A stretch of DNA of 64,000 bases from assembly GCA_024336345.1 (NCBI GenBank), contig JANFOG010000003.1:2486501-2550500 (forward strand), written 5' to 3'. The notes under the pieces were generated by a model. It searched no databases. It saw only the letters and a program-made list of their open reading frames with translations, and was not told the DNA's origin. Shown here in pieces: positions 50,775 to 60,819 of this stretch. The stretch comes from Mariannaea sp. PMI_226 (taxonomy: Eukaryota; Ascomycota; Sordariomycetes; Hypocreales; Nectriaceae). Position numbers and translations under genes: made by a program. Every line of letters begins with the position of its first letter. Within the stretch, counting starts at the first letter, position 1.

Positions 50775-53120
50775 ATGGTGCGTCTTCGCGATGGTATGTG
50801 GCTGCCCGCCGAGGGCGTCCGCACCGAATATGCGGAAGACATCTACGAGATCACCCCTTCAGAGGATCAGCAGTCATTGAGTTTGCTTTGTCCGACCAAG
50901 CACATCCGTACCCGTGGTGACACGCTCAACCAGCCGACCCTGACTCTAGACGTCAAGGCCGAGATGGACGGTGTCATTTCCATTGAGTCAACACACTTTG
51001 CAGGCGCTCAGATCAAGGGACCTCACTTCGAGCTCTTCCCAGACGGCAAGCCAACCGTTCAGGGACAGATTGTCAAGAGTGACAAGGGCACAACTCTCCA
51101 GTCAGGCTCCTTGTCGGCGACGATACATCCCGATCCACACAACTTCGATATCAGATTCCACACCACTGATGGCTCCAAGCACCTGACTACCCTTGGGAAC
51201 CGAAGCACCGGCTTCGCCATCACCCCGGCGCCTAGCACACCAATGCAGCTGGGAGACATGCGTGACTTCAAGCACTACATGTTCTTCCAGACTACCCTCT
51301 CTGTTGGCGAGTCGGTCCACGGCCTGGGCGAGCGCTTCGGTGCCTGGAACAGAGTTGGCCAGCAGGTGACGCTCTGGAACGCTGACGGAGGCACCTCCAG
51401 CGAGCAGGCCTACAAGAACGTCTCCTTCTGGATGAGCAACCGTGGCTACGGCGTTTTCATCGATAACCCGGGCCGTGTCGAGATGGAGATTGGCAGCGAG
51501 CGTACCACTCGTGTGCAGACCACCGTGCAGGGCCAGCGGCTGAAGATGTACATCATCTACGGTAATGGCCCCAAGGAGGTCCTCAAGCGATATACTACCC
51601 TCACTGGACGGGCCGGCAAGGTCCCCAGCTGGAGCTTCGGCCTCTGGCTTACGACGAGTTTTACTACCAACTACGACGAGACGACTGTCAACTCGTTCCT
51701 CGAGGGCATGAAGCAGCGCGGCTCCCCAGTAGATGTATTCCACTACGACTGCTTCTGGATGAAGGCATTCACCTGGACAGACTTCGTTTTCGATTCCGAG
51801 CGATTCCCCGACCCCAAAGCCCAGATTGCCCGACTCAAGGAGAGCGGTCTGTGCAAGAAGGTCTGCGTCTGGATCAACCCTTACATTGCCCAGCACGGCG
51901 ACGCTTTCAAGTATGCCGCAGAGCGTGGATACCTGCTTAAGCGCAAGAACGGTGACGTTTGGCAGTGGGATCTCTGGCAGGCCGGTATGGGTCTCGTGGA
52001 TATTACCAACCCCGAGGCTGTCGCTTGGTACGTTGAGTGTCTCAACGGCCTCTTCGACAAGGGTGTCGATGCCATCAAGACCGACTTTGGCGAGCGCATT
52101 CCAACCCTGGATGTCCAGTGGCACGATCCCACCGTCGACCCTCACAAGATGCACAACTTCTACGCCTTTGCCTACAACCGTATCGTGTACGAGGCGCTCC
52201 AGAAGCGATACGGCAAGGACGAAGCTGTGCTGTACGCCCGTGCAGCCTGTGCCGGCACACAGCGGTTCCCCCTTGTCTGGGGCGGCGACTGCGAGTCCAC
52301 TCCGGAGGCTTTGGCTGAGTCTGTGCGTGGAGGTCTCTCCATGGGCATGAGCGGTTACTCCTTCTGGAGCTGTGATATTGGCGGCTTCGAGGGATGCCCT
52401 CCTCCTTGGATCTACAAGCGATGGGTGGCCATGGGTCTCCTGTGCAGTCACAGCCGTCTGCACGGCAGCAGCTCATACCGTGTGCCGTGGCTTATCGACG
52501 ATGATAATCAGACTGACGAAGGCTGTTCCAAGACGCTGTCAAAGTGGACTGCCCTCAAGACCCGCTTGATGCCGTACATCTACGCGCAGGCCATGGAGTC
52601 CATCGAAGGCGGTATCCCCATGTCCCTCCGCTCCGTCGCTCTCGAATTTCCCGAGGACCCCACCGCGTGGTATCTCGACCGCCAGTTCATGGTTGGATCC
52701 CAACTGATTGCTGCACCCATCTTCGAGGAGTCTGGCGAGGTCGAGTTTTACCTGCCCAAGGGCCGGTGGACGTCGTACTTCACCAACGAGGTCAAAACCG
52801 GCCCCGGTTGGTTCAGAGAGAAGCACGCCTTCGGTACTCTGCCGCTGTACGTTCGCGAGAACACGATTCTCGTGCTCGGCAGCCGCAAGCAGGTTGGAGC
52901 CGCGTACGACTACGCCAAGGACGTCGAGGTTGCCCTGTACCAGACCGCCCCTGGCGCGAAGACGACCGTAGTGGACGGCGAGGGCAAGGTCCTTGCTGAG
53001 CTCACCGTTGGGGGTGATGGTAAACTCCAAGGAACTGATGCTCTCACAGGCAACTTCAAGGTTGTCGAGCAGGGCCGAGACCTAGACGGAGACGCGGCTG
53101 TGTCGATCGAGTCTCTGTAG
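50775..53120 (+). CDS. GH31 alpha-xylosidase (YicI type), intracellular
   Basis: The enzyme releases alpha-linked xylose from isoprimeverose and xyloglucan oligosaccharides. The intronless frame gives 781 residues. The N-terminal beta-sandwich contains GESVHGLGERFGAWNRVGQQ, with the catalytic barrel from about 280 (KVPSWSFGLWLTTSFTTNYD). The predicted nucleophile is Asp437 in IKTDFGERIP and the acid/base Asp505 in WGGDCESTPE, both in the form typical of alpha-xylosidases rather than alpha-glucosidases. The C-terminal domains include FMVGSQLIAAPIFEESGEVE and FYLPKGRWTSYF. There is no signal peptide, so the protein should be cytosolic and act on imported oligosaccharides. The start ATGGTGCGTCTTCGCGATGG at 50775 matches the family start. 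Strong C-ending codon use is seen. Alpha-glucosidase activity cannot be excluded but is less likely. Confidence 0.93.
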   Translation: MVRLRDGMWLPAEGVRTEYAEDIYEITPSEDQQSLSLLCPTKHIRTRGDTLNQPTLTLDVKAEMDGVISIESTHFAGAQIKGPHFELFPDGKPTVQGQIVKSDKGTTLQSGSLSATIHPDPHNFDIRFHTTDGSKHLTTLGNRSTGFAITPAPSTPMQLGDMRDFKHYMFFQTTLSVGESVHGLGERFGAWNRVGQQVTLWNADGGTSSEQAYKNVSFWMSNRGYGVFIDNPGRVEMEIGSERTTRVQTTVQGQRLKMYIIYGNGPKEVLKRYTTLTGRAGKVPSWSFGLWLTTSFTTNYDETTVNSFLEGMKQRGSPVDVFHYDCFWMKAFTWTDFVFDSERFPDPKAQIARLKESGLCKKVCVWINPYIAQHGDAFKYAAERGYLLKRKNGDVWQWDLWQAGMGLVDITNPEAVAWYVECLNGLFDKGVDAIKTDFGERIPTLDVQWHDPTVDPHKMHNFYAFAYNRIVYEALQKRYGKDEAVLYARAACAGTQRFPLVWGGDCESTPEALAESVRGGLSMGMSGYSFWSCDIGGFEGCPPPWIYKRWVAMGLLCSHSRLHGSSSYRVPWLIDDDNQTDEGCSKTLSKWTALKTRLMPYIYAQAMESIEGGIPMSLRSVALEFPEDPTAWYLDRQFMVGSQLIAAPIFEESGEVEFYLPKGRWTSYFTNEVKTGPGWFREKHAFGTLPLYVRENTILVLGSRKQVGAAYDYAKDVEVALYQTAPGAKTTVVDGEGKVLAELTVGGDGKLQGTDALTGNFKVVEQGRDLDGDAAVSIESL

Positions 53121-55426
53121 TAAATAGGAAAAAAAAAAATTACTCGTTTAAAAAAGATAGAATAATTGATGATAATGACTAGTGTTAAAAGTTCCATATT
53201 TGTTCAAACGGAGGTGATAACTCATTAGCCTGTTTCTGTGTCTTCGATCTTGGATATGATATGGTATTGGGTATCCATTTGCGAGTTCGATTAAGCCATG
53301 AATTTATTTAATATGTCTTGTTTATGGTACCCTCACATGCCACCATGGCATGACTCCCTCCGTATACAATATTACGTCAAGGGAGGGAGTGGTATATCTT
53401 GTCGGCACGACTGCGACCTATCAGGCGTTGTTGAAAGACCATTGTGTTAGGAGTAAGGGCCCAAGTTTAGTTCTACTTTTTTTCTTAGAACAACGGACTG
53501 TAGGCATGATATGGGCAAGGTTAGGAGTACGGTCTGGTACTTGCAGGATGATGAGGTCCGGGACCCATCCAGCCTGACGGTGATGATGATAGCAAGGTAG
53601 GCTCTACCTAGGTCGGAATCGGTGATGGATTTGTTTTTTGTTCTTTCATTCCTTCTCACTATGTTTTACGATAGGGCGTTGATTTACATTTTCTCAACCA
53701 CGTGTCTATATCAGGCATGCATGTCTTCATTTACCCGATCACACAGTTGGAACAGTTGTAGGCGGCTCTATTACAAGGTATGAGTTGTGGGGATGGAGTA
53801 GCTAGCTTACAAAACTTGCTTATCAATCTATCTTGGAGTACTTAGTAGACGATGTAGTGCCGGCGGGAGCTGTAACAAAGCATGCAGTTGGGTAGTTTAA
53901 CATGATTAAGGTATTGGTCTATTCCTATCAAAGAAAGCCAACAGAGATCAAATTTGAAATGTACCGGGAATCTGTAATTTACCGTAGGTAACGTTGGCCA
54001 AGAGGGCTGGATTTAGCCGGGGTTCAATATCACTCACGCCCCCATCACCGAAGCCGGCAAACCAAGGTTTCATTAGGCGGCTCATGATGATGGACACCCG
54101 CCCAGATCCACCACCTAATCAATAGTTTGTGATACGCGAGCTGCAGCAGTCAGGCAGTAGTGCACGCATCAACGATACTGTGCACTGCTACGCGTATCTA
54201 CTGTATGTAATCTGTATAGTACGTATGCAGGTAATGTGCTGGGTAAATGTTCTTTTCCCATTTTAACCGACCCATGGCCAAGTGCTAGCGACAGGAACCA
54301 AGTGGAGGTGAATTGACATTATTCATTTCCAATGGATTGAATCAGCCAAGACTAGCTTGAATTCGGAGTTATTTTAACATCTCTTTTATGTACGCATGTC
54401 CAGATGATACGCTTATCAACCCAGGCACAAACAAGGTGGTTGAAGTGGTCGAAGCGGGTGAAGCGGGTGACGCAGACAACCTAGACTAATAAACGCACCC
54501 GAGATCCACGCCGGCTTGCTTGCGTGGTTAGGAAAGGGAAAAAAAAAAAGGCTCTTTCTCCCTTTGGGCAGGTCCCTTTTTCAAAAAGACCTAGTCTCAG
54601 GTAACTCGCCCAGAGTCTGAGTATATATAACCAATAAGGAACGACAATCATCCTGCTTCCTTCGTACTTCATGGGGAGGAAGAGCATCTACTTTGCTTGA
54701 CTGCCAGTCTCAGGCTTATTGTGTGCTCGATAGGTCTTGGTCGAATCATCATCCTAATGGCACTCAGAAAATTTTCAAAATTAGTTTATTTCATCCTTGA
54801 AATATACGATGAGATACGCGATGAAATACGCCATGTTCCAAGGATCAATCAACAAGCTTTCCTAAGAAGAGTTTGCCACAGATAGGCGTTCTTTTCCTCT
54901 CACCCACTACAGACCTGTACATCGGTTTGTACTGAAGGTATTCTTATTCTGTTTACCAGTGGTGGAATACCCGTGTCATCCTCGTCAAAGTTGTCCATCT
55001 ATGGGTTTATTATATAGGTACCATAGGTAAGATAGAAGCTGGTTGCATTGCAAAGCAGCTGGCTGCCTACCATACATACCTACCTACCTACCTAACTACC
55101 TACCTACCTTAGGGTTGATGGCAATGCCTTCCTTGAACATACGCTTCGGCCAGTAGGTACCAACAATAGACATCTGTAGGTACTGCAGTGCAGGTACCTG
55201 GGCAGGTAAGGCAGGCAAGGTACAAACCCAAGAGACTATCTCCCTGTCGACTTAGTCTTTGCTCTCTCGAATCATCCACATTAGTTTGGACCGCAATACC
55301 ATAAACAATCCATCGTCAACCAGCCATAGCAAAGAGTCTGAGACTTGCTCAGCTATCTCCCATGCATCTCTGTAAAAGGTTGCCTTTGTCTACCTTCTTA
55401 ATTTGATTTTCACCCGTTTTATCCAA
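53121..55426. other. Intergenic region, 2.3 kb
   Basis: No gene can be supported. It includes an ACCT tetranucleotide array at 55075-55110 and further AGGTACC elements at 55017-55023 and 55190-55225. Confidence 0.5.
55075..55110. repeat. ACCT tetranucleotide microsatellite
   Basis: Nine near-perfect ACCT/ACTA units form a short array. Related AGGTA/TACCT words flank it within 200 bases on both sides. Confidence 0.85.
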
Positions 55427-56352
55427 ATGATTTCAATTCTATCCTTCCACATAAAAAGCCCTGCCGACGAACGATTCTTCACTAACTCGGCGCCTTTATA
55501 CTTGTACAGTATGATATCCTCCTGAAATACGCGAAGCGTGGAAATTTCCCCTGAAGCTTACAACATTCAGAGATATTTCTGGATTCCGAAGATGACAGTG
55601 ACGAAGAAACTATCGAGATACAGGCACCCCCTTCCCTGTCTCTAGTCCTACAATGTCCCCCAAGATTGCCAGACAAGTGTTTCAAGCCGCAAGCATCACC
55701 TTCGCAATCTCAGATCTCACCATATGACAGCGAATCGGAGACAGTAATTGGCGAGAATGACGAAGGCTATCAATCGTGTAACTCAAGTTCGTCTGGCACA
55801 TACCCGCACGACACGACTGATGTCGACGTCGATGGGCATGTCGAGCCATACAATTCACCTTCGCTCGGCGCAGTGCGACACAATATCAAGTTCATGTGGG
55901 AGAGAGAAGAGCAGATAGACCTCTCAATCCCGTTTGCCCTGGAGACACGGGAGAAGGGTGCGGCCGCAAGAGTTTTCAAAGCCATCCAAATCTTGCAGAG
56001 CGGCTTCCCAGAAGTTGAATACATTGAGAAAGAAATCCAGCGCAAGAAGCGGAAGTCCGCAGCTGCAGCTGCCTCTGCCGCCACAACTACTGAACAAAGA
56101 GGAGGCACCATAGAGCCTAGCAACAGCGAGAACGAATGTGAGGTTCCCGGGAAGAAGAAGAAGGGGAAAAAAAAGTCTGGCAAGAAAAAGAAGAAAAGAA
56201 AAATAGAAAGCCACTTACTTGGAAATATGGACATGGACGAGCAGGCTCGGGCAATCCTCCATAAAGCCGCAGACCGCATAATGGCGTCTGGTAGTACAAG
56301 TGAGGTGGTATACATGCCCAGGAGCTCTCTACTTTCCCTAAGAAGGGCCTGA
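55427..56352 (+). CDS. Hypothetical lysine-rich protein
   Basis: I do not recognise this protein. The second exon (55571-56352) has a long open frame without an in-frame ATG near its beginning. A first exon at 55427-55508, beginning ATG and ending at a GTATGA donor, joins in phase across a 62-nt intron to give 287 residues. The N-terminal half is acidic and Ser-rich (DSEDDSDEE, YDSESETVIGENDEG). The middle has a predicted helical block, IKFMWEREEQIDLSIPF and AAARVFKAIQILQ. Then follows Ala-rich sequence and a strongly basic tract (KKKKGKKKSGKKKKKRK) that could be a nuclear or nucleolar signal. The C-terminus is again helical (EQARAILHKAADRIM). Composition and length argue for a real but fast-evolving gene; the first exon is the least certain part. 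Confidence 0.5.
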
Positions 56353-56654
56353 TTTTGCACCTTGCGACTGTACCACCTCCATACCCCTTTTGAACCTCGA
56401 TGAACCAACGGACGGAAGATGAGATTGATCAATAGCAGCAGGACACAGAAAAACACAGAAAAAAAGCAGTGTCAAGGTCCAGCCAAATGTGATGGAACCT
56501 AATTTTGAGCGAGAACAGCGGATACGAACAGGTTATACGAAGTATTATGAAAAGATTTGACGTTGTAGCCTCCCCAACAGGAAATAGTCTGCTAAAGACA
56601 CCTATCATACACACAATTGATTTGTATGAGCCTACAGTGATAAATTCCTCAACA
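56353..56654. other. Convergent 3' region
   Basis: About 300 bases between the stop of the lysine-rich gene and the stop of the GH3-GNAT gene on the other strand. AT-rich; probable overlapping 3' ends. No gene was seen. Confidence 0.5.
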
Positions 56655-59600
56655 TTATAAGTTCATGAACTGTAATGGTCAGTGTTGATCAAACATGTAG
56701 GCAAGCAACGTCCTCTTTTTGACTTACATTCTCCAAGGAGTTCGTAATTTCATCAAACGCTTGCAGAGTCTCGAATCCCATGGCCGTCAAGGGCTCCGTC
56801 CCGTCATCAACCACCTGAGTCAATTTTGTCAGCCAGGGCCACGAGTTATCTTGACAGCAAGTACTTACCAAGCCCAAAACAGATTTTGAGGCCTTGTGGC
56901 TTTTATTTTGACGCACACCCATCAATGCTAAGCCCTGTAGGATGAGCGACGAGAATGGCAGGGCTGGAATGATTGGCGCGAGTATGCCACCAATGTCTTC
57001 CGTGTGGGAGAACAACGGCGGGACATAATCGGATAGGTCACTGTGTTGGCGACAGATAACAATGGTTCCCAAAAGATTACCCGCGGTGTCCTTGGCCCGG
57101 ACGATACCGCAGGATTTCGTGTCCGCAAGAGCAGATCGGTATAGCTCGAGAATTTCGGGGTTCGCATTAGATCGCACATGGTTGAGAACGGTCTCGGCAT
57201 TGTCCAAGCCGTGGATGAGATCAAAGCTGATATTGGCCCTCTGAATACTTTGAAGCAGGCCCTCGGGGGCGGTCCATGTTGCAAGATCATTAATGACCAT
57301 GTTTGTGATTCTTCGAGGAAATTGGGTATCCCAGCCGCTGTTTGCAAACCAATCTCTTACCGTGCTCACCTGTTCCACAGGGATACCTGGGAAGACACCT
57401 GGGAATGCAGATCCGATCTGTACCTTCTTTATACCTCGTCGCTGAACTAGGCTCTTCATTGCTCGTCTATGAAGGGACCTTCCTATGGAAACGTCTCGCT
57501 TCGTGGGGTCGACGAAAATTGCGCCCAAAATACCGACACCGTGTACAAAAAATGTGGCCGCGAATCCATAAAGGGCTGCTGTACTAGAGTTCCTCACGAC
57601 AAAATGAGCCTCACTGATATTTTGGCTGTGGAGATTGAAAGTGGCAGCCCTTGTGGTTTGCAGGAACCGGAGGTCGGGAGCACATGCCCGGTAAATGGCC
57701 CGTAACAGGTCTTCCAGCCCAGAAGCATCGCGATCTGGTTGGTATTCCTCCACAAGCCAGTGCTGTCTAGATTTGAGGACCTTTTTGCTCTTTCTGAGAG
57801 TACCAGGAAGTGTGCCCTTCGGGGCAATCTCGCCAACGAGCGCTCTTGTGAGAGCGTGGAGAGCATTTTCTGTAAAGTCAAATGTGCAGATATACGTGCC
57901 AATGGATTTGTCCATGGCGAAGTCATATGGCGAGCTGACAGCGACTACGATGAGTTGTTTCTTCTGTCCTCGACTGCGAAGCATGGAGCACATCATATCA
58001 ACATGCTTTGTGAACCCAGCCTGATAAAGGTTCCTGTTCGCATCAGCTGTGACAATGATGATACATGATGCTCTGTGAATCAAATTCTCATGCACTGTGG
58101 GACTGTTAGCTCAAGATCGCTTCGCGACGGATTACAAAAGGGGCCCTCACCTGGTCGCACACCGTTGGCAGTATAGCTCGTGTGAAGAAGCTTCTCATTG
58201 CGAGCTCGAGCGAGTGACTTTCCAAATTCTCTAAAGACACCTTCTCCACTCATGATGGCACCTCGTTCACGGTCATGATGAACCCATACACCATGTGCAG
58301 TATATGCCATCGACTGGTCACCCTTAGACTCGAGTAACTTCTTAGTAAGAGAAGACGCAGGTAGGGGTTTGACCAAAGGAGTGAGAAGAAGTAACTCCTC
58401 TCCAGGGTGCATCGAGGCGGAAAGTGGGAGCAGCTTCTCTTTATCGCGGATGATGGTGATGGAATCGTCATAGGCGCGACGAGACAATGCTTGATGGTTA
58501 TGGTGGAGCTGCGATAGAAGAGAGATGCCTGGAGGGTTCAGGGCTTTGCTCCATGACGTGCATGTCGACTTGAGTCGGAGTACACGTCTCAACGACGTAA
58601 ATATCCTCTCCTTTGAAATGATGCCGCTTTCGTAACCTAGTTTCAAGCCCTTGATGGCTTCAAGTTGGACATCGTAAGCTCTACAGAGGAGTACCAGATC
58701 ACAACCAGCTTCGATAGCCATCACAACTCCGTTCTGAACACCGAGTTCGTGGCTCAAGGCCTCCATTTCTAGACACTCCGATATGGCGACTCCATTAAAG
58801 CCGAGATCATTGCGAAGCAAATCATCCACAACTTGGTCGGATAAACAGGCGTGGCTCACGTTCATGGATGGATTAGAGATGCCACATCCTCCAATGAACA
58901 TGGCATCTAACTTGCCGGAAGAAATCGCATTTCGAAATGGTACTAAAGCACTCAGACTGAGCTCCTCGAGAGTTTGTGTTATAATTGGCACATCAAGGTT
59001 GGATCCAAGAAAGTCCAAATTTCCATACGAGGGAAAATGCTTTCCACAGGATGCCATTCCCGCGTCACGGATGCCTCTCACGGCGGCGAGACCGTACTGT
59101 GATACTTCTTGAGGATCATCACCAGTAGCTCGAACTCCCAAGGGCTGATACCGGGCATTGCTCAAGACATCAAGGACTGGACCAAGCATGAGGTTAACAC
59201 CACACGCAGAAATTTCAGTTGCTGTAGCCTTTGTAATCTCATAGGCAAGATCGGCTCGTCCTGTAGCTGCAATACCCATAGCACTGGGGAACTGGCAGAC
59301 ATAGTCTTCGTCAAAGAGACTGTTCACGCCACCATTCTCTTGATCAAGAGCAATTAGAAGAGGCTGGAGATGCCCAGCCTTCTTGGCTATGGTTTGGAGT
59401 TCTTGGACAAGCTTGGCGGTTTGTTGGGCGGCTATGTGCTATTTAGCCAATGCAAACGTCACATCATATGTCATGGATGATCATGAAGAAAGAGACACAA
59501 ATGGGGAAAAGGGCTTTCAAAGAAAAAGATGTATCCAAGAGACCTACATTTTAGATTCTTGGCAGTGAGAATAATAGAACCAAGGTGATGGTCCTCAATC

Positions 59601-59899
59601 AGACTCCTGATCTGTGGTGTAACCTCGGTGCCATCCCATCCCATAATCAGGATTTGGCCAACAGCCCTACAAGCAAGCGGGACAGCATGTTAGCTCGTTA
59701 CTATGCATTGAACATGTCATGACGCAGCAAATATGCATGCTCCGATGGCCCGGAGCCCGAACCCGTCACGGAACGGAGTGGGCTCATGCATCATCTCGAA
59801 GGCCCGGAGCCGGTGAGAGAGAGAGAGAGCTGCAGCGAGTACGTACCAATCGAGGTTCTGCCATAGTGGATCCAGATCACTATTGTCTGCGTGGGCCAT
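56655..59899 (-). CDS. ngs1: GH3 (NagZ-like)-GNAT fusion protein, Ngs1-type N-acetylglucosamine sensor
   Basis: Fungal fusions of this type include Candida albicans Ngs1, a GlcNAc sensor that acetylates histones at GlcNAc genes, and Rhizomucor miehei Nag, described as a beta-N-acetylglucosaminidase. Exons 59899-59847, 59666-59548, 59431-58151, 58094-56869, 56814-56728 and 56669-56655 join in phase to 926 residues. The GH3 barrel (about 18-420) opens with WAVGQILIMGWDGTEVTPQI and keeps LDQENGGVNSLF and the Lys188-His189 pair. In place of the NagZ GHGDT dyad it reads SYGNL, and the nucleophile block is ISECLEM with Glu276 instead of Asp. The GH3 C-terminal domain runs to about 590. The GNAT region is about 597-926, with a CoA-loop candidate at KRDVSIGRSLHRRAM (Arg684). 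An in-frame ATG at 60085 would add 62 basic, Ser-rich residues. The gene is divergent from dac1 and near ron1, which supports the regulatory role. Confidence 0.87.
59494..59502 (+). promoter_or_regulatory. Match to the Ndt80 middle-sporulation element
   Basis: GACACAAAT fits the yeast Ndt80 consensus GNCRCAAAW at every position. It lies inside the 116-nt second intron of ngs1, and the neighbouring ron1 gene encodes an Ndt80-type factor. A nine-base match can be chance. Confidence 0.25.
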
Positions 59900-60819
59900 G
59901 GCTGTCAAGCGGTGGTGGCGTCGGCGGCGCCTGGTGACATGGTACCCCGTACCAGAGTGGGAATGTGAGCCGTTATGCGGGTGCCGGTCGCTTCTCGACT
60001 TGGATTTGAGGTAACGATGAGATGCCTTGTCGGGGGGTGGCGACGGCGACGACGACGACGAAGAAGCTGACCTTGGAGGGACCATGATGGTAGAGGTTCC
60101 AACGCCTAAACCTCGGCTAAACAAAATCGGAAAATTATGATTGGCCGGGAGAAGGTTATGGGGCGTTCCCTCGATGGTCGGCGGCTGAGTTAACGTTACA
60201 TAGGATGATTTCTGTCCAGGGCACTCGACATTCGCGACGTGGTCAAGAGCACTGTGGTACCAGGTATCTCGTTAGCTTGAGTTGCCAGCAGACTCAACGT
60301 TAACGGAGAGGTGGGTGATATGTTGTGGAGGAAGAAGACGAATGTTGGGTTTGGGGGGCCGAGGGACGATTTGTACTCAATGGATGGACGGAGCCGGGGG
60401 TCAAGGTGAACCATCCATCAGAATGCACACGGTGACTCCCGGGTTTGCCATGGTGATTATCCATTCCACGGCCGACAGAGACCCACGTTCTCCCAGTGGC
60501 ATGGAACCATCGAAAATAGGCGTGGCAAAGGACGGGTGCTGGTGACAGAATGAGTCGCCGCGAGGCCCGGAGATACCACCACGCCAGGCGTCAACTGCTC
60601 ATGACAAACCACTGGTTGACATGTTCCGTGAAACCCGCGAATAGTACTAATTAGCTGGTCCTGCCTCCTCTCCTTCGGATAATTCATTCTGGTCAGTGAG
60701 GAAACGCTGAGAAAAAGACTCGAATCCATCGTGAGCTCTCCGACCAGAATCATCACCAGCTCCTACCAAATACCCCCCCCCCCCCCCCCCTCCCATTCAT
60801 TGAAATCCTTATTGGAATC
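59900..60819. promoter_or_regulatory. Shared divergent promoter region of ngs1 and dac1
   Basis: The 920 bases between two opposing start codons must carry both promoters or their leaders. The left 190 bases may be coding if ngs1 starts at 60085. A C18 tract at 60773-60790 lies 30 bases before the dac1 ATG, in a pyrimidine-rich leader. No perfect Ndt80-type element was found in this interval by eye. Confidence 0.6.
60773..60790. repeat. C18 homopolymer in the dac1 leader
   Basis: Eighteen consecutive C residues are followed by TCCC, 30-47 bases upstream of the dac1 start codon. The length is prone to sequencing or replication slippage. Confidence 0.9.

Noticed and set aside
51102..52463. A 453-codon open frame antisense to the alpha-xylosidase
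   Set aside because: Explained by the strong C-ending codon bias of the sense gene; no domain in the antisense product.
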